Part shown: piece by piece, positions 8,618-17,614 of the stretch
Layout: every line of letters starts with the position of its first letter
How positions within the stretch are numbered: position 1 is the first letter of the stretch
The notes under the pieces: model-generated
Seen by the model: the letters and a program-made list of their open reading frames with translations, nothing else
What the model was told of the DNA's origin: nothing
The model's database searches: none
Program-made: the position numbers and the translations under genes
From: Cellulomonas fimi
Lineage (GTDB): Bacteria > Actinomycetota > Actinomycetes > Actinomycetales > Cellulomonadaceae
NCBI RefSeq assembly: GCF_012952065.1
Contig: NZ_JABCJJ010000003.1
Span: 62,001 to 126,000, forward strand
DNA: 64,000 nt
Reading direction: 5' to 3'

Positions 8618-9589
8618 TCAGCTGTCCGCGGTGACGGTCTTCACGTCGACAACCGTCGTCTCCGGCAGGTCCTCGCCGTCCAGGACCGCCAGTGCCTGGT
8701 CGACCCCCGCCTTGCCGAGCTCGCCGGCCTGCTGCGCGATCGTCGCGTACATCGTGCCTTCCTTGATCGCTGCCAGGGCGTCGGGCGTGCCGTCGATGCC
8801 CACGACGAAGACGTCGTTGCCGGCGCGCGGACCGAGGGCCTGGATCGCACCGAGGGCCATCTCGTCGTTCTCGGCGAACACCCCGACGATGTCCGGGTTC
8901 GCCTGGAGGATGTTCGACATCACGTCCAGGCCGCGTGCCCGGTCGTAGTCGGCCACCTGGGCCGCGACGACCTCGACGCCCTCGGCCGCGTCGACCGCAG
9001 TGTTGAAGCCCTCGAACCGCTCGTTCGAGGACGGCAGCCCGGAGATGCCGCGCAGCACCGCAACCTTGCCTTCGCCGCCGATCGCCTCCACTAGGGCCTC
9101 GCCGCCCAGCCGACCCAGTTCGACGTTGTCCGAGGCCACATACGTCTCGGCCTCTGCGCCGTTGACCTCCCGGTCGACGAGGATGACCGGCACCTCGGCC
9201 TCGTTCAGCCTCTTGACCGCGGGTGCAACCGCCTCGGAGTCGGTCGCGTTGAGGACCACGATGTCGAAGTTCTGGCTCAATGCGTCGGCGAGCTGGTTGC
9301 TCTGCGTGGCGGGGTCGTCCTGGGCGTCGACCACGACGAGCTCGACTCCGGCCGCATCCGCCGCCTCTTGTGCGCCGTCGCGCATCTCGATGAAGAACGG
9401 GTTCGCCAGCGTGGAGACCGCCAGCAGGATGCGCGCGTCCCCGCCGCCGTCGGCGGGAGTGCCCGCCACGGTGTCGGTTCCGCCGCCGCCGCCACATGCG
9501 GCCACACCCAGGACCGCTACGGCGGTCACCATCGTGACTGCGGCGCGCGTCAGCCGCTCCTTCGCGCTGGTGTTCTTGAACAGTTCCAT
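8618..9589 (-). CDS. rbsB: Ribose-type ABC substrate-binding lipoprotein
   Basis: 323 residues with a lipoprotein signal (TAVAVLGVAAC, Cys at about residue 32) and a Gly/Asp linker. The mature part is RbsB-like: ILLAVSTLANPFFIEMRDGAQ, a first-lobe VVLNATDSEAV, VPVILVDREV, RFEGFNTAVDA, VFAENDEMALGAIQAL and VVGIDGTPDAL. Anchored outside the membrane it would deliver a sugar to the permease encoded at 9646-10641. The 56-base gap to the permease gene is the largest inside this operon and ends in a normal ribosome site. Confidence 0.92.
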   Translation of the reverse strand: MELFKNTSAKERLTRAAVTMVTAVAVLGVAACGGGGGTDTVAGTPADGGGDARILLAVSTLANPFFIEMRDGAQEAADAAGVELVVVDAQDDPATQSNQLADALSQNFDIVVLNATDSEAVAPAVKRLNEAEVPVILVDREVNGAEAETYVASDNVELGRLGGEALVEAIGGEGKVAVLRGISGLPSSNERFEGFNTAVDAAEGVEVVAAQVADYDRARGLDVMSNILQANPDIVGVFAENDEMALGAIQALGPRAGNDVFVVGIDGTPDALAAIKEGTMYATIAQQAGELGKAGVDQALAVLDGEDLPETTVVDVKTVTADS

Positions 9590-9645
9590 GACGAGACCTC
9601 CGGTGTGTTGGGTAGTGCGTTGTCGTTTTCTCGAGGGGGCAATCT

Positions 9646-10641
9646 TCAGGCAGCCCGGAACCGACGCCGCAGTGAATCGGCGAGCACGGCGAGCGCAATC
9701 ACCACGCCGATGGCCACCTGCTGCCAGAAGGGGTTGACGTTGAGCAGGTTCAGGCCGTTTCGGATGATGGCGAGCACCAAAGCCCCGATGAGGGTCCCGG
9801 AGATCTTCCCGACGCCTCCGGACAGGCTTGCACCGCCGATGACGACGGCCGCGATGGCGTCAAGCTCGTACCCGGCGGCGGCCTGCGGTTGGGCCGAGGA
9901 GAGCCTGCCGGCAAGCACCATGCCGGCCACGCCGGCAAACAGCCCGGCAAGGACGTACACATAGATCAGGTTGCGCCGGACCGCCAGGCCGGAAAGCCTG
10001 GCCGCCTCCTCGTTCCCACCGATCGCGTACATCGTGCGGCCGGCCAGCGTCTTGTTCAGGATGATGGACGCGATGATGCCCATCACGATCATCACCAGGA
10101 TTGGTACGGGGAACCACCCGCCTATCCGCGAGCCGAGCCAGGTGATCGGTCCTGAGGTGGCGATCGGCGTCCCACCGGAGATCACCAGCGTCAGACCACG
10201 CCCGATACTGAGCAGGGCGAGGGTGGCGATGAAGGACGGGATCTTCCCGAATGCCACCATGATCCCGTTGACGGCGCCTGCTGCGGCGCCCACGAACAAT
10301 CCGATGACAAGGGCAGGGACCGGCGCCATGCCGCCGACCGTGCCGGCCCACCCGGCCGCCACGGCCGACAAGGCGGCCAGGCTTCCGACGCTCAGGTCGA
10401 TCCCGCCGGTGATGATGACGAACGTCATGCCGAAGGCCAGGATCGCGACGACGGATGCCTGAATTCCGATGTTCGTCATGTTGGCCACGCTCAGGAAGTT
10501 CGGGCTGGCGAGGGCGAGCGCCGCGAACAGGAGCACCAGGCCCAGCAGCGCCCCGTTGGAGGTAATCGCCGTGTACCAGCGCCGGTCGCCCCGGTCTCGT
10601 CCGGTCATTGGTTTCTCCGCGCTTTCTACGTTAGTGGGCAC
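9646..10641 (-). CDS. rbsC: Ribose-type ABC permease
   Basis: 331 residues, about ten hydrophobic segments, with the RbsC features GMTFVIITGGIDLSVGSLAA and VVIGGASLSGGVGKISGTLIG. It forms the membrane channel of the importer. The start is GTG at 10641, inside the end of the ATPase gene (stop at 10631), so translation is probably coupled. Part of the LacI-controlled operon. Confidence 0.92.
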   Translation of the reverse strand: MPTNVESAEKPMTGRDRGDRRWYTAITSNGALLGLVLLFAALALASPNFLSVANMTNIGIQASVVAILAFGMTFVIITGGIDLSVGSLAALSAVAAGWAGTVGGMAPVPALVIGLFVGAAAGAVNGIMVAFGKIPSFIATLALLSIGRGLTLVISGGTPIATSGPITWLGSRIGGWFPVPILVMIVMGIIASIILNKTLAGRTMYAIGGNEEAARLSGLAVRRNLIYVYVLAGLFAGVAGMVLAGRLSSAQPQAAAGYELDAIAAVVIGGASLSGGVGKISGTLIGALVLAIIRNGLNLLNVNPFWQQVAIGVVIALAVLADSLRRRFRAA

Positions 10642-12163
10642 GAGACGACTCGACCTCCTTCACGGCCAGTGCCATGATTGATTCTTGGCTCGCTGATTCG
10701 AATGACATCTCTCCGCTGACCCGCCCGTCGGACATGACGATGATGCGGTCCGCCATACCGAGAATCTCGGGTAGGTCACTCGAGACCATGACCACCGCGC
10801 CACCGCTGGCAGTGAGCTCGTTGATGATTTCGTAGATCTCGACACGCGCTCCGACGTCAACGCCCCTGGTCGGTTCGTCCAGGAGCAAGATCTTCGCTCC
10901 CGCGAGGACCCACTTGCCGAAGACGACTTTCTGCTGGTTGCCTCCGGAGAGCGTTTGCACGCTCTGGCGGATGTTGCGCATCCGCACCCGCAGGCGGGCG
11001 GTGACCCGGCGGGCGTCGTCCTCGACGCGGCGCTGGTCCACGAAGCCGCCGCGGGTATAGGTCCGAAGGTTCGCCAGGCTGACGTTCTCCGCGACGTCAG
11101 CACCCAGGACGAGGCCCTGGGTCTTGCGGTCTTCCGGCACGTGACCGATGCCCGCTGCCACGGCGGCGTGGACGTTATGGCGCGGCACGGGCTTGCCTTG
11201 AGCCAGCACCTCGCCGCTGTGGTAGTTGTCGGCGCCGGCGATGGCGCGGATGACCTCGGTCCGGCCTGCGCCGACGAGCCCCGCGATGCCGAGGATCTCG
11301 CCCCGGCGGACGTCGAAGGTGATGTCCTCGAACGCACCACGGCGGGTCAAGCCACGAACCTGCAGCAAGGGTGCGTGCCCCTGCCCGGCGACATGACGCC
11401 GGCGCGGGTACTGCGCATCGATGTCGCGACCCACCATCAGGCGCACGAGCTCGTCCTCGTCGGTGTCCGCGGGAACCTCGGCGACCTTGCGCCCGTCCCG
11501 CAGGATGCTCACGCGGTCCCCGATCCTCGGTACCTCGCCCAGGTGGTGTGAGATGAAGATCTGACCGACCCCGTCGGCCCGCAGGGACTCCATGACCTCG
11601 AACAGTCGGTCGACCTCCTGGTCCGTCAGCGCAGCCGTCGGCTCATCGAGCACCAGGATCCGTGCATCGAGGCTCAGCGCCTTCGCGATCTCGACCAGCT
11701 GCTGGCGCGCGACGCCGAGCGAGCTGACCGGCCGCGCAGGGTCGACGTCGAGCCCCACTCGCTGCAGGAGCGGTCGGACCTGACGACGGTTGGCACGCGC
11801 GGACACCACGCCCGCCCGATGCGGTTGGCGCCCCAGCAGGATGTTCTCCGCGACGCTCAGCTCAGGTACCAGGTTGAACTCCTGGTAGATCGTGGCTATG
11901 CCGAGCCGGTGCGCGTGGTGGGCGTCGTCGATCCGGGTCTCCTGCCCGCGCACCCGGATGTCACCGCTGTCCGGGTGATGGACACCGGCCAACATCTTGA
12001 TCAGGGTGCTCTTGCCGGCACCGTTCTCCCCCAGCAGCACGTGCACCTCGCCGGCATGGACCTGGAGATCGACCTCGTCCACCGCCAGTACCCCGGCGAA
12101 CCGCTTGGTGACCTTCTCCAGCCGGATGAGCTCATCGCCCATCCCGCTCTGGCGTTCAGGCAT
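10631..12163 (-). CDS. rbsA: Ribose-type ABC ATPase with two ABC domains
   Basis: 510 residues from the ATG at 12163 (MPERQSGMGDELIRL), preceded by GGAGGGGG and overlapping the LacI stop by 8 bases. The frame is open further upstream, to 12337, but that part lies antiparallel to nothing useful and has shadow-like composition. Domain 1 has Walker A LLGENGAGKST and Walker B ILVLDEPTAALT; domain 2 has the family's altered P-loop (GLVGAGRTEV), signature LSGGNQQK and LLLDEPTRGVD. This is the normal RbsA/XylG architecture. It energises the importer formed with the two genes downstream. Confidence 0.92.
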   Translation of the reverse strand: MPERQSGMGDELIRLEKVTKRFAGVLAVDEVDLQVHAGEVHVLLGENGAGKSTLIKMLAGVHHPDSGDIRVRGQETRIDDAHHAHRLGIATIYQEFNLVPELSVAENILLGRQPHRAGVVSARANRRQVRPLLQRVGLDVDPARPVSSLGVARQQLVEIAKALSLDARILVLDEPTAALTDQEVDRLFEVMESLRADGVGQIFISHHLGEVPRIGDRVSILRDGRKVAEVPADTDEDELVRLMVGRDIDAQYPRRRHVAGQGHAPLLQVRGLTRRGAFEDITFDVRRGEILGIAGLVGAGRTEVIRAIAGADNYHSGEVLAQGKPVPRHNVHAAVAAGIGHVPEDRKTQGLVLGADVAENVSLANLRTYTRGGFVDQRRVEDDARRVTARLRVRMRNIRQSVQTLSGGNQQKVVFGKWVLAGAKILLLDEPTRGVDVGARVEIYEIINELTASGGAVVMVSSDLPEILGMADRIIVMSDGRVSGEMSFESASQESIMALAVKEVESSRAH

Positions 12164-13268
12164 GGACGACCCCCTCCGTGATGCGCGCGCGTGCTCGACT
12201 CGACGTGGACCCAGCCCTATCCGGTGGTGCGTCCTGATCCGGTGCGGCGTCGTCGGCTCGCTGGTTCGCGACACCGGTCGATTCCCGCACGACCAGTTGG
12301 ACGGGGAGCGTGACCCGGCTCTCGGCCGGCCGCTCACCGGTGCTGAGGATCGTCATCAGGACGCTCGCCGCCCGCTCACCCAGAGCGGCGACGTCCTGGT
12401 GCACCGTGGTCAGTCCAGGGACGGTGTTGCGGGCGGACGGGATGTCGTCGAACCCCATGACGCTCACCTGACCCGGTACTGCGAGGCCGTGGGCTCGCAG
12501 CTCACGCAGCGCACCGAGGGCCATCTCGTCATTGGCGGCGAAGATTGCCGTGCGAGTGCCGTCCAAGAACTGATCGATGTGGGCACGGGTCGCCGCCTGG
12601 CCGCCGTCGGCGGTGAACCCCCCGTCGGCTGTCGTCGCGGAGCTTCCAGAGACACGCTGCCAGGCCCCCAGGAAGCCCTCGATCCGGTGCTGGCTGCTCA
12701 GCAAGTTGGCCGTGGCGGTCAGGAGCAGTGCGTTGTGGTGGCCCAGCGCGAGAAGGTGCTCGGCGGCCAGGCGGCCGCCATCCCGGTTGTCCGAGACCAG
12801 GATCGGCGCGGTGGAGCCCGGAACCTCCTCATCGACGAGGACCAGGGGCAGTCCGCCGATCGCCCGCGCGATCTCGCTGTCCGTGAAGGGAGAGCCCGCC
12901 GAGTAGATGACGCCATCGACGGCTCGGGACCTGATCATCTCTAGATGCATCAGCCCGCGATCCCGGTCGAAACCCGTGTTCCCGATGACGACGTTGTACT
13001 CCTGACCGCTCGCCACCCGCTCGACGCCCTTGGTGAGTTCGGCGAAGAAGGCGTTACTGATGTCGGGCACCAGCAGGCCGATGAGCTGGGTCCGGCCCAG
13101 CGCGAGGTTGCGAGCCGAACGCATCGGCGCGTACCCGAGTTGCAGCATCGCGGCCTTGACCCGCGCCGTGAGCGCGGGGCTGACCGGGCGGTTCCCGCTG
13201 AGCACGTGGGAGACCGTGGTGGGGCTGACGCCAGCAGCGTCCGCGACATCCCTGATCGACGCGCCCAT
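12156..13268 (-). CDS. LacI-family transcriptional regulator, first gene of the sugar operon
   Basis: 370 residues. The N-terminal helix-turn-helix is canonical: IRDVADAAGVSPTTVSHVLS (residues 5-24), with the hinge helix region SARNLALGRTQ, followed by a periplasmic-binding-like sensor (GLLVPDISNAFFAEL, MGFDDIPSARNTVPGLTTV). A Pro/Asp/Arg-rich tail of about 35 residues at the C terminus goes beyond the usual length. It leads the operon and so should autoregulate; two matching operators lie at 13289-13300 and 13344-13355. It probably represses the importer and kinase genes until a sugar or sugar phosphate binds. Confidence 0.93.
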   Translation of the reverse strand: MGASIRDVADAAGVSPTTVSHVLSGNRPVSPALTARVKAAMLQLGYAPMRSARNLALGRTQLIGLLVPDISNAFFAELTKGVERVASGQEYNVVIGNTGFDRDRGLMHLEMIRSRAVDGVIYSAGSPFTDSEIARAIGGLPLVLVDEEVPGSTAPILVSDNRDGGRLAAEHLLALGHHNALLLTATANLLSSQHRIEGFLGAWQRVSGSSATTADGGFTADGGQAATRAHIDQFLDGTRTAIFAANDEMALGALRELRAHGLAVPGQVSVMGFDDIPSARNTVPGLTTVHQDVAALGERAASVLMTILSTGERPAESRVTLPVQLVVRESTGVANQRADDAAPDQDAPPDRAGSTSSRARARITEGVVHA

Positions 13269-13288
13269 CAGACACCTTCCACACGTTG

Positions 13289-13300
13289 CAAACCGCTTTG
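13289..13300. promoter_or_regulatory. LacI-type operator, proximal
   Basis: CAAACCGCTTTG, an AAANCGNTTT-type LacI-family palindrome with a central CpG, placed 21 bases upstream of the regulator's ATG. It is the reverse complement of the distal site at 13344-13355 and is centred 55 bases away from it. Position over the start region of the transcript fits repression. Confidence 0.75.
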
Positions 13301-13343
13301 TTCGCCAGCATGAACCATAGGCCCGACAATGGGGCGTTGTCTA

Positions 13344-13355
13344 CAAAGCGGTTTG
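13344..13355. promoter_or_regulatory. LacI-type operator, distal
   Basis: CAAAGCGGTTTG, the exact reverse complement of the proximal site, 76 bases upstream of the LacI start. Two sites 55 bases apart (about five helical turns) on the same DNA face would allow looping by a tetramer or cooperative binding. The promoter presumably lies between them; I could not assign -35 and -10 boxes securely. Confidence 0.75.
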
Positions 13356-13563
13356 TTGTTGCCGAATCGTTATGCGCGGCCGCTTCGCCCGCGGCGCATC
13401 GACGACGCCCTGTCCCGGCGGAGCGGGTCGTCCTGTCAGCCCTGCACATCCGAAGCCCTGACGAGGTCACCGGGCTCGGCGTGCTCGTACGGCGTCATCC
13501 GCCTGGCGACGTGTCTTGTGCCGGGTCTGATCGAGACACTTAATCCTGGCGAGGATGAGGGTC

Positions 13564-13948
13564 ATGGCGGCACCGAAGAAGCCCCCCGAGGAGCTTCGAG
13601 AGCGGTCGACCTCCGACGGGGTCGTGCGACGCGACCGGGGCGGTGGCGCGAGTGGTCGAGCGGCTCGAGGATCGGCGTGGGGCGTACGCCAACTCGATCG
13701 GCTCGGTCGGTGATGCCTACAACGCCCTGATGGAGACGATCAACGGTCTCTACAAGGCCGAGTGCATCCGCGCCACGGTGTTCCACGACGGCCCCTACAA
13801 GACCATCGCGGACGTCGAGTACGCCACCGCCGGCTGGGTCGACTGGTACAACGTCCGCAGGCTCCACGGCTCGCTGGGCAACATCCCGCCCGTCGAGTAC
13901 GAGCAAGCCCACTACGCTGCCCTCAACCGAGAGCCGCACCCCGTATAG
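13564..13948 (+). mobile_element. IS3-family insertion sequence relic (orfA start joined to orfB end)
   Basis: Two pieces of an IS3-type element remain. At 13564 an ATG opens MAAPKKPPEELRER, the usual beginning of an IS3 OrfA. In another frame, 13643-13948 encodes the last part of the OrfB integrase core: SIGSVGDAYNALMETINGLY, then GWVDWYNVRRLHGSLGNIPP and a final EYEQAHYAAL. The middle (most of orfA and the first two thirds of orfB with two of the DDE acids) is gone, so it cannot transpose. It lies between the LacI operon and the Tad locus, where about 690 bases contain nothing else. Clear terminal inverted repeats were not found. Confidence 0.8.
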
Positions 13949-14024
13949 GAACGGCCGAGAACCTGGGGCGCTTCATCTCGGCAAGAGCGGTCGTTCGCTC
14001 GAGCTGCCGGCGAGCAGCCTGCGC

Positions 14025-17000
14025 TCAGAGCAGCACGGCTCGGAGCAGGTCGAGCGTTTCGTCTTCGAGGTCGCACCCTGGGTCGATCTCGTCGATGCGG
14101 GCTCGGAGGGCGTCGGCGAGGCGGTGTACCTCAGCTGTGTCGCCGGCGCGGTGGGCGGCTTCGATGGCGTCGCGGAAGATCTGTTCGTTGCAGGGGTCGA
14201 TGGCCAGGCCGGTGCTGATCGCGGTCCGGGCGGCGCGGTGGTCGCCGCGGTCCAGCTCGATGCGTGCCAGGACGTGGGCGACGTCGACGATCTGGGCGGT
14301 CATGTCGTTGATGAGCATCTCGGCCCAGGTGTAGGCGTTGTAGGGCACACCGGCGAAGGGTCGTCCGCGGACGAGCCGCAGCGCCTCGCGTAGCGCGACG
14401 GGGTCGATGTTGTCGGGGTTGAGCCCGCGCCCGGTGAGGGTGAGGAAGTCGTCCCAGTCGGTGCGCACGCGGGGGTCGAGGCGGTAGGTGTCGTGGTCGG
14501 TGAGTTTCATCAGGTAGGGGCTGCCGTCGGGCGCGGTGCCGAGCCAGCTGCGGGCGCGGGAGACGTCTTGGTTGCGGCGTGCGGCCTCGATGCGGCGGCC
14601 GTTGCCGAGGACGTTCTCGACGTCGGCGCTGGTCGCGCCGGGTGTGAGGGCGAGGTAGGTGATGAGCTCGGTGTGTCGGCGTATGCGGTTCTGCGTTCCC
14701 CGGTCTGGGATGCCCTCGATCTTGACGGGACCGAGGACCAGGACCCGGGGTGCTGGCGTGTCCGGGGGCTCGTCGTCCCTGGGTTCGGTGGTCGTCAGCG
14801 AGGCCACGTGCGGGTCAACGGCCCTGGTGGGACGGCTGGGGAGCGTCGCCCGGATCGCCTCGACATCGGTGCCGGTGTCCGGTGGTGCGTCGGGTGGCTC
14901 GCGTTCGGGTTCGATGGTGGCGCGCCGGAGGGCGTCGATAAGGGCCGCATAGTCGTCGGGGTTGAGTCCTTGGGCCTCGACGTTGAGGCCGAGCGGTTCC
15001 AGACGGCCTGTTCCGTCGGTCGCGACGTCCAAGCGCCAGGTCGAGGGACGTGCCGTGGTGACCAGTGCGTGGCCGGCCCAGGGGGCGACGTCCTCGTCGA
15101 TGTCGGGTGCGAGGAACACCGTGGGGGTCCAGGTGTCGGCGGCCGTGGTGGCGGTGCGTGCGTGCAGCGCGTCGGCGACGTCCGCGTGCTGCAAGACGTG
15201 GGCGTCGTCGTGCTGGGCGGTGTGCAGCCGGACCTGCAGGTCACCGGTCGAGGGAACGTGCTGGATCGACACGGAGGGGCATGCCTCGGCGAGGTTTGCG
15301 TACTCGGGTCCGAGCACGATCTCGAGCCCGACCGACGGGTTCGTGGTGGCCAGCTCGCACGCCAGCGCGCGCATCACGTCGGCGGCGACCGGGTCGGGGC
15401 CGTTGATAGCGAAGGTGCCGGCGGCTTCCAGGTTGACCAAAACGAGCTGGTGTCCGGTGACTCCGATGCTGACCAGCGCCGGGTACGGGTGCGGGCCGGT
15501 CACGATGTCGCCCGGGTGGTCGTAGATCGTGGTGAAGCTGTCCAGGGGTGCGTGCCAGTGGCGCGTCCCGGTGGGCTCGAACGGTGCCACTGCGTCGGCG
15601 TCGTCGGCTGTCAGGATCAGGTCGATCGCGTCGTCGGAGATGAGCACGACGGCGACCCGGGGCAGCGGGCGCTCTTGCGTGCGGCACGTGGCGGCGAGTC
15701 TGAGGAGGCCGGCGCGGAGCCCGGCGGGGGTCAGCGGCACCGGGGCTTGGCGGAGGGTGTGTTCGGCGTTCGCCGCGGGTGAGGCCTGTGCGGGTAGGGC
15801 GATCCGCTCCCCCGGCCGGCGCAGGCGGCGCTGGCGTGCGCGTCGACGGGCCAGCTCACCGACGATGCCCACTGCGGTCAGGGCGGTCAGTCCCAGTACC
15901 AGGGTGCCGACGGAGGGAGCCTCGTCGCCGTCTGCGACCGCGGGCTCGTCCTGGCGGCTGTCTTCGGACGGGGCGGCGTCGTCGGCCCGGGCGTCCGGTC
16001 TTTGGTCCACGGGTGCCGGCTCCGCCGTCCGGGGCCCGACCGAGCCAGCCGACCCGCGCGGCTCCGTCTGCTCCGGAGCGGACGCGGCCGGTGCCGGGGG
16101 TGTGGGCACGACCGGTGCGGACGGGTCAACCGGCGTCGCGGGCAGGTGGGTTGTCGCGGCCGGGATGGTGATCTGCCAGCCGGGGCGGATGAGGTCGGGG
16201 TCGGTGAGGGTGTCGCCGTCGGGCTGGGCCCGGCCGGCGTTCGCGTGGAAGATCTCGGGGTAGCGGGCGCCGTCGCCGAGGTGCTCCTGGGCGATCTCCC
16301 ACAGCGTGTCCCCGGGCACCACTGTGTGGGTCGCCGGGACGTCCTGGCCGTTCGGTTCCCGAACAGCGGGTGGGGTCAGCGCGCCGGCGTCGGGGGGTAG
16401 GCGCAGCTGCCAGCCGGGGTAGAGCCAGTGCTCGTCGGTCAGTGCCCGCCCGTCCGGCTGGGGTCGGTGCAGGTTGAGGTCGAGGATCTCGGTGAACCGG
16501 TGCCCGGCGCCGAGGTGGCGTTCGGCCAGCCCCCACAGGGTGTCCCCGTGCTGGACGGTGATCACGGGGTGCCGGTCGACCGGGGCCGCGGGCGCGGGTG
16601 TTGGTGGAGGTTGGGGTGGGGTGTAGCGGTCGGCGATGGCGACGGCGTCGGTGACGCGCGCCGACGCCACGGCTGCGGGGTTGGGTTCGAGGCGGGGTTG
16701 CTCGGGTAGGACCAGCTCGATCGCTGCCTGGGTCGGCGCGGCGGTGGAGCCGATGAGTGGGCTGGCGGTGGTCAGCAGGACCCCGGCGGTGGCCAGCAGG
16801 GACCGGGCGGCCCCGCGGGTCCACCCCAGGAGCGGGATGGATGGCATGGGGGTGCGCCGCAGGGCGCCGGCGAGCTCGAGCAGGACAGCCAGGGTGAACC
16901 AGGCCCACCCGGCCCAAGCCACCAGGGCCATGGTGTGCAGCAGGAGGGTGCCGTCGTCGGGGCGCATCACGGCGGTGCGGACCTGGTCCCAGGTGGGCCA

Positions 17001-17162
17001 GGTCTCGGGCCAGGCGATCGGCGCGACAACACGCAGCACCAGGGGGATGCCGACCGTGAAGGCAAGCAGCGCCACGGTGGCCCCTACCGCCTCGAGCACC
17101 CGGGCGAGCCGGGCGCGCGCCGGTGCCGACGGGGCCACGGTCCGGGGGTGGGTGGGGGTCAT
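14025..17162 (-). CDS. Membrane LysM-BTAD fusion protein at the end of the Tad operon
   Basis: 1045 residues from the ATG at 17162, which overlaps the upstream stop in an ATGA pair; the frame stays open for 179 more codons but that extension is arginine-rich shadow sequence. In order: membrane segments at about 24-45, 74-98 and 120-138; LysM repeat 1 at 200-256 (HGDTLWGLAERHLG); LysM repeat 2 at 278-335 (PGDTLWEIAQEHLGDG); a Pro/Ala/Glu-rich linker; a membrane segment at 418-436; a middle region without known domain; and a C-terminal BTAD (SARP-type tetratricopeptide) domain at about 800-1045. No DNA-binding trans_reg_C start is obvious beyond VLGPVKIEG. LysM would bind peptidoglycan outside and BTAD act inside, so it may anchor the pilus machine to the wall and sense or organise it. 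Function is inferred. Confidence 0.8.
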   Translation of the reverse strand: MTPTHPRTVAPSAPARARLARVLEAVGATVALLAFTVGIPLVLRVVAPIAWPETWPTWDQVRTAVMRPDDGTLLLHTMALVAWAGWAWFTLAVLLELAGALRRTPMPSIPLLGWTRGAARSLLATAGVLLTTASPLIGSTAAPTQAAIELVLPEQPRLEPNPAAVASARVTDAVAIADRYTPPQPPPTPAPAAPVDRHPVITVQHGDTLWGLAERHLGAGHRFTEILDLNLHRPQPDGRALTDEHWLYPGWQLRLPPDAGALTPPAVREPNGQDVPATHTVVPGDTLWEIAQEHLGDGARYPEIFHANAGRAQPDGDTLTDPDLIRPGWQITIPAATTHLPATPVDPSAPVVPTPPAPAASAPEQTEPRGSAGSVGPRTAEPAPVDQRPDARADDAAPSEDSRQDEPAVADGDEAPSVGTLVLGLTALTAVGIVGELARRRARQRRLRRPGERIALPAQASPAANAEHTLRQAPVPLTPAGLRAGLLRLAATCRTQERPLPRVAVVLISDDAIDLILTADDADAVAPFEPTGTRHWHAPLDSFTTIYDHPGDIVTGPHPYPALVSIGVTGHQLVLVNLEAAGTFAINGPDPVAADVMRALACELATTNPSVGLEIVLGPEYANLAEACPSVSIQHVPSTGDLQVRLHTAQHDDAHVLQHADVADALHARTATTAADTWTPTVFLAPDIDEDVAPWAGHALVTTARPSTWRLDVATDGTGRLEPLGLNVEAQGLNPDDYAALIDALRRATIEPEREPPDAPPDTGTDVEAIRATLPSRPTRAVDPHVASLTTTEPRDDEPPDTPAPRVLVLGPVKIEGIPDRGTQNRIRRHTELITYLALTPGATSADVENVLGNGRRIEAARRNQDVSRARSWLGTAPDGSPYLMKLTDHDTYRLDPRVRTDWDDFLTLTGRGLNPDNIDPVALREALRLVRGRPFAGVPYNAYTWAEMLINDMTAQIVDVAHVLARIELDRGDHRAARTAISTGLAIDPCNEQIFRDAIEAAHRAGDTAEVHRLADALRARIDEIDPGCDLEDETLDLLRAVLL

Positions 17163-17614
17163 GTGCCGCCTCCGGTGACGCCGTGCACGAGGGTGACCTC
17201 CGCGTGGCCCGTGACGGTCAGCGTGTGGATGCCGATGAGCCCGAGGAACACGGTGGGGGCGGTGTCGGTCACGGTGACCTCGAGGGTGGTCCCGTCCGGG
17301 CCGACGCTGACCGTCCCCTGCTCGCCGGTGGCGGTCAGGTAGGCGGTTGCCGCGTTCGCGGCGGCCTGCCGGTCCACCCGCACCCGGGTGCCGCGGACGG
17401 CCTGGGGCAGGTCGATGACCTGACCGGCGGCGCGGGCGGCTTCCCCCGCCACGGCGTCGGCGCGTTGGGTGGCGCGCAGCTTCGCGCCGCCGTCGGCGAC
17501 CAGCCCGATCAGGACGAGGAGGCCGACGACGCTGATGGCGAGGAACACGGTGACGGCCCCGGCCTCCCGGTCCGTCGCGGTGACCCGGCTCAGGCGCTCT
17601 CGCCGGGTTCTCAT
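17159..17614 (-). CDS. TadE/TadG-like pseudopilin with one N-terminal membrane segment
   Basis: 151 residues from the ATG at 17614, which overlaps the previous stop as ATGA; a second possible start five codons upstream (17629) would overlap more. The sequence GAVTVFLAISVVGLLVLIGL is the hydrophobic segment of a Flp/TadG-type pseudopilin, followed by an outside domain of about 110 residues (VADGGAKLRATQRADAVAGE is the usual TadG helix). Such proteins are minor components of Tad pili cleaved by the TadV-type peptidase. Fourth of four small pilin-like genes in a row. Confidence 0.8.
   Translation of the reverse strand: MRTRRERLSRVTATDREAGAVTVFLAISVVGLLVLIGLVADGGAKLRATQRADAVAGEAARAAGQVIDLPQAVRGTRVRVDRQAAANAATAYLTATGEQGTVSVGPDGTTLEVTVTDTAPTVFLGLIGIHTLTVTGHAEVTLVHGVTGGGT

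Noticed and set aside
12164-12337. Longer start for the RbsA-like ATPase
   Set aside because: The added part overlaps the end of the LacI gene; the ATG at 12163 has a good ribosome site and gives the family length.
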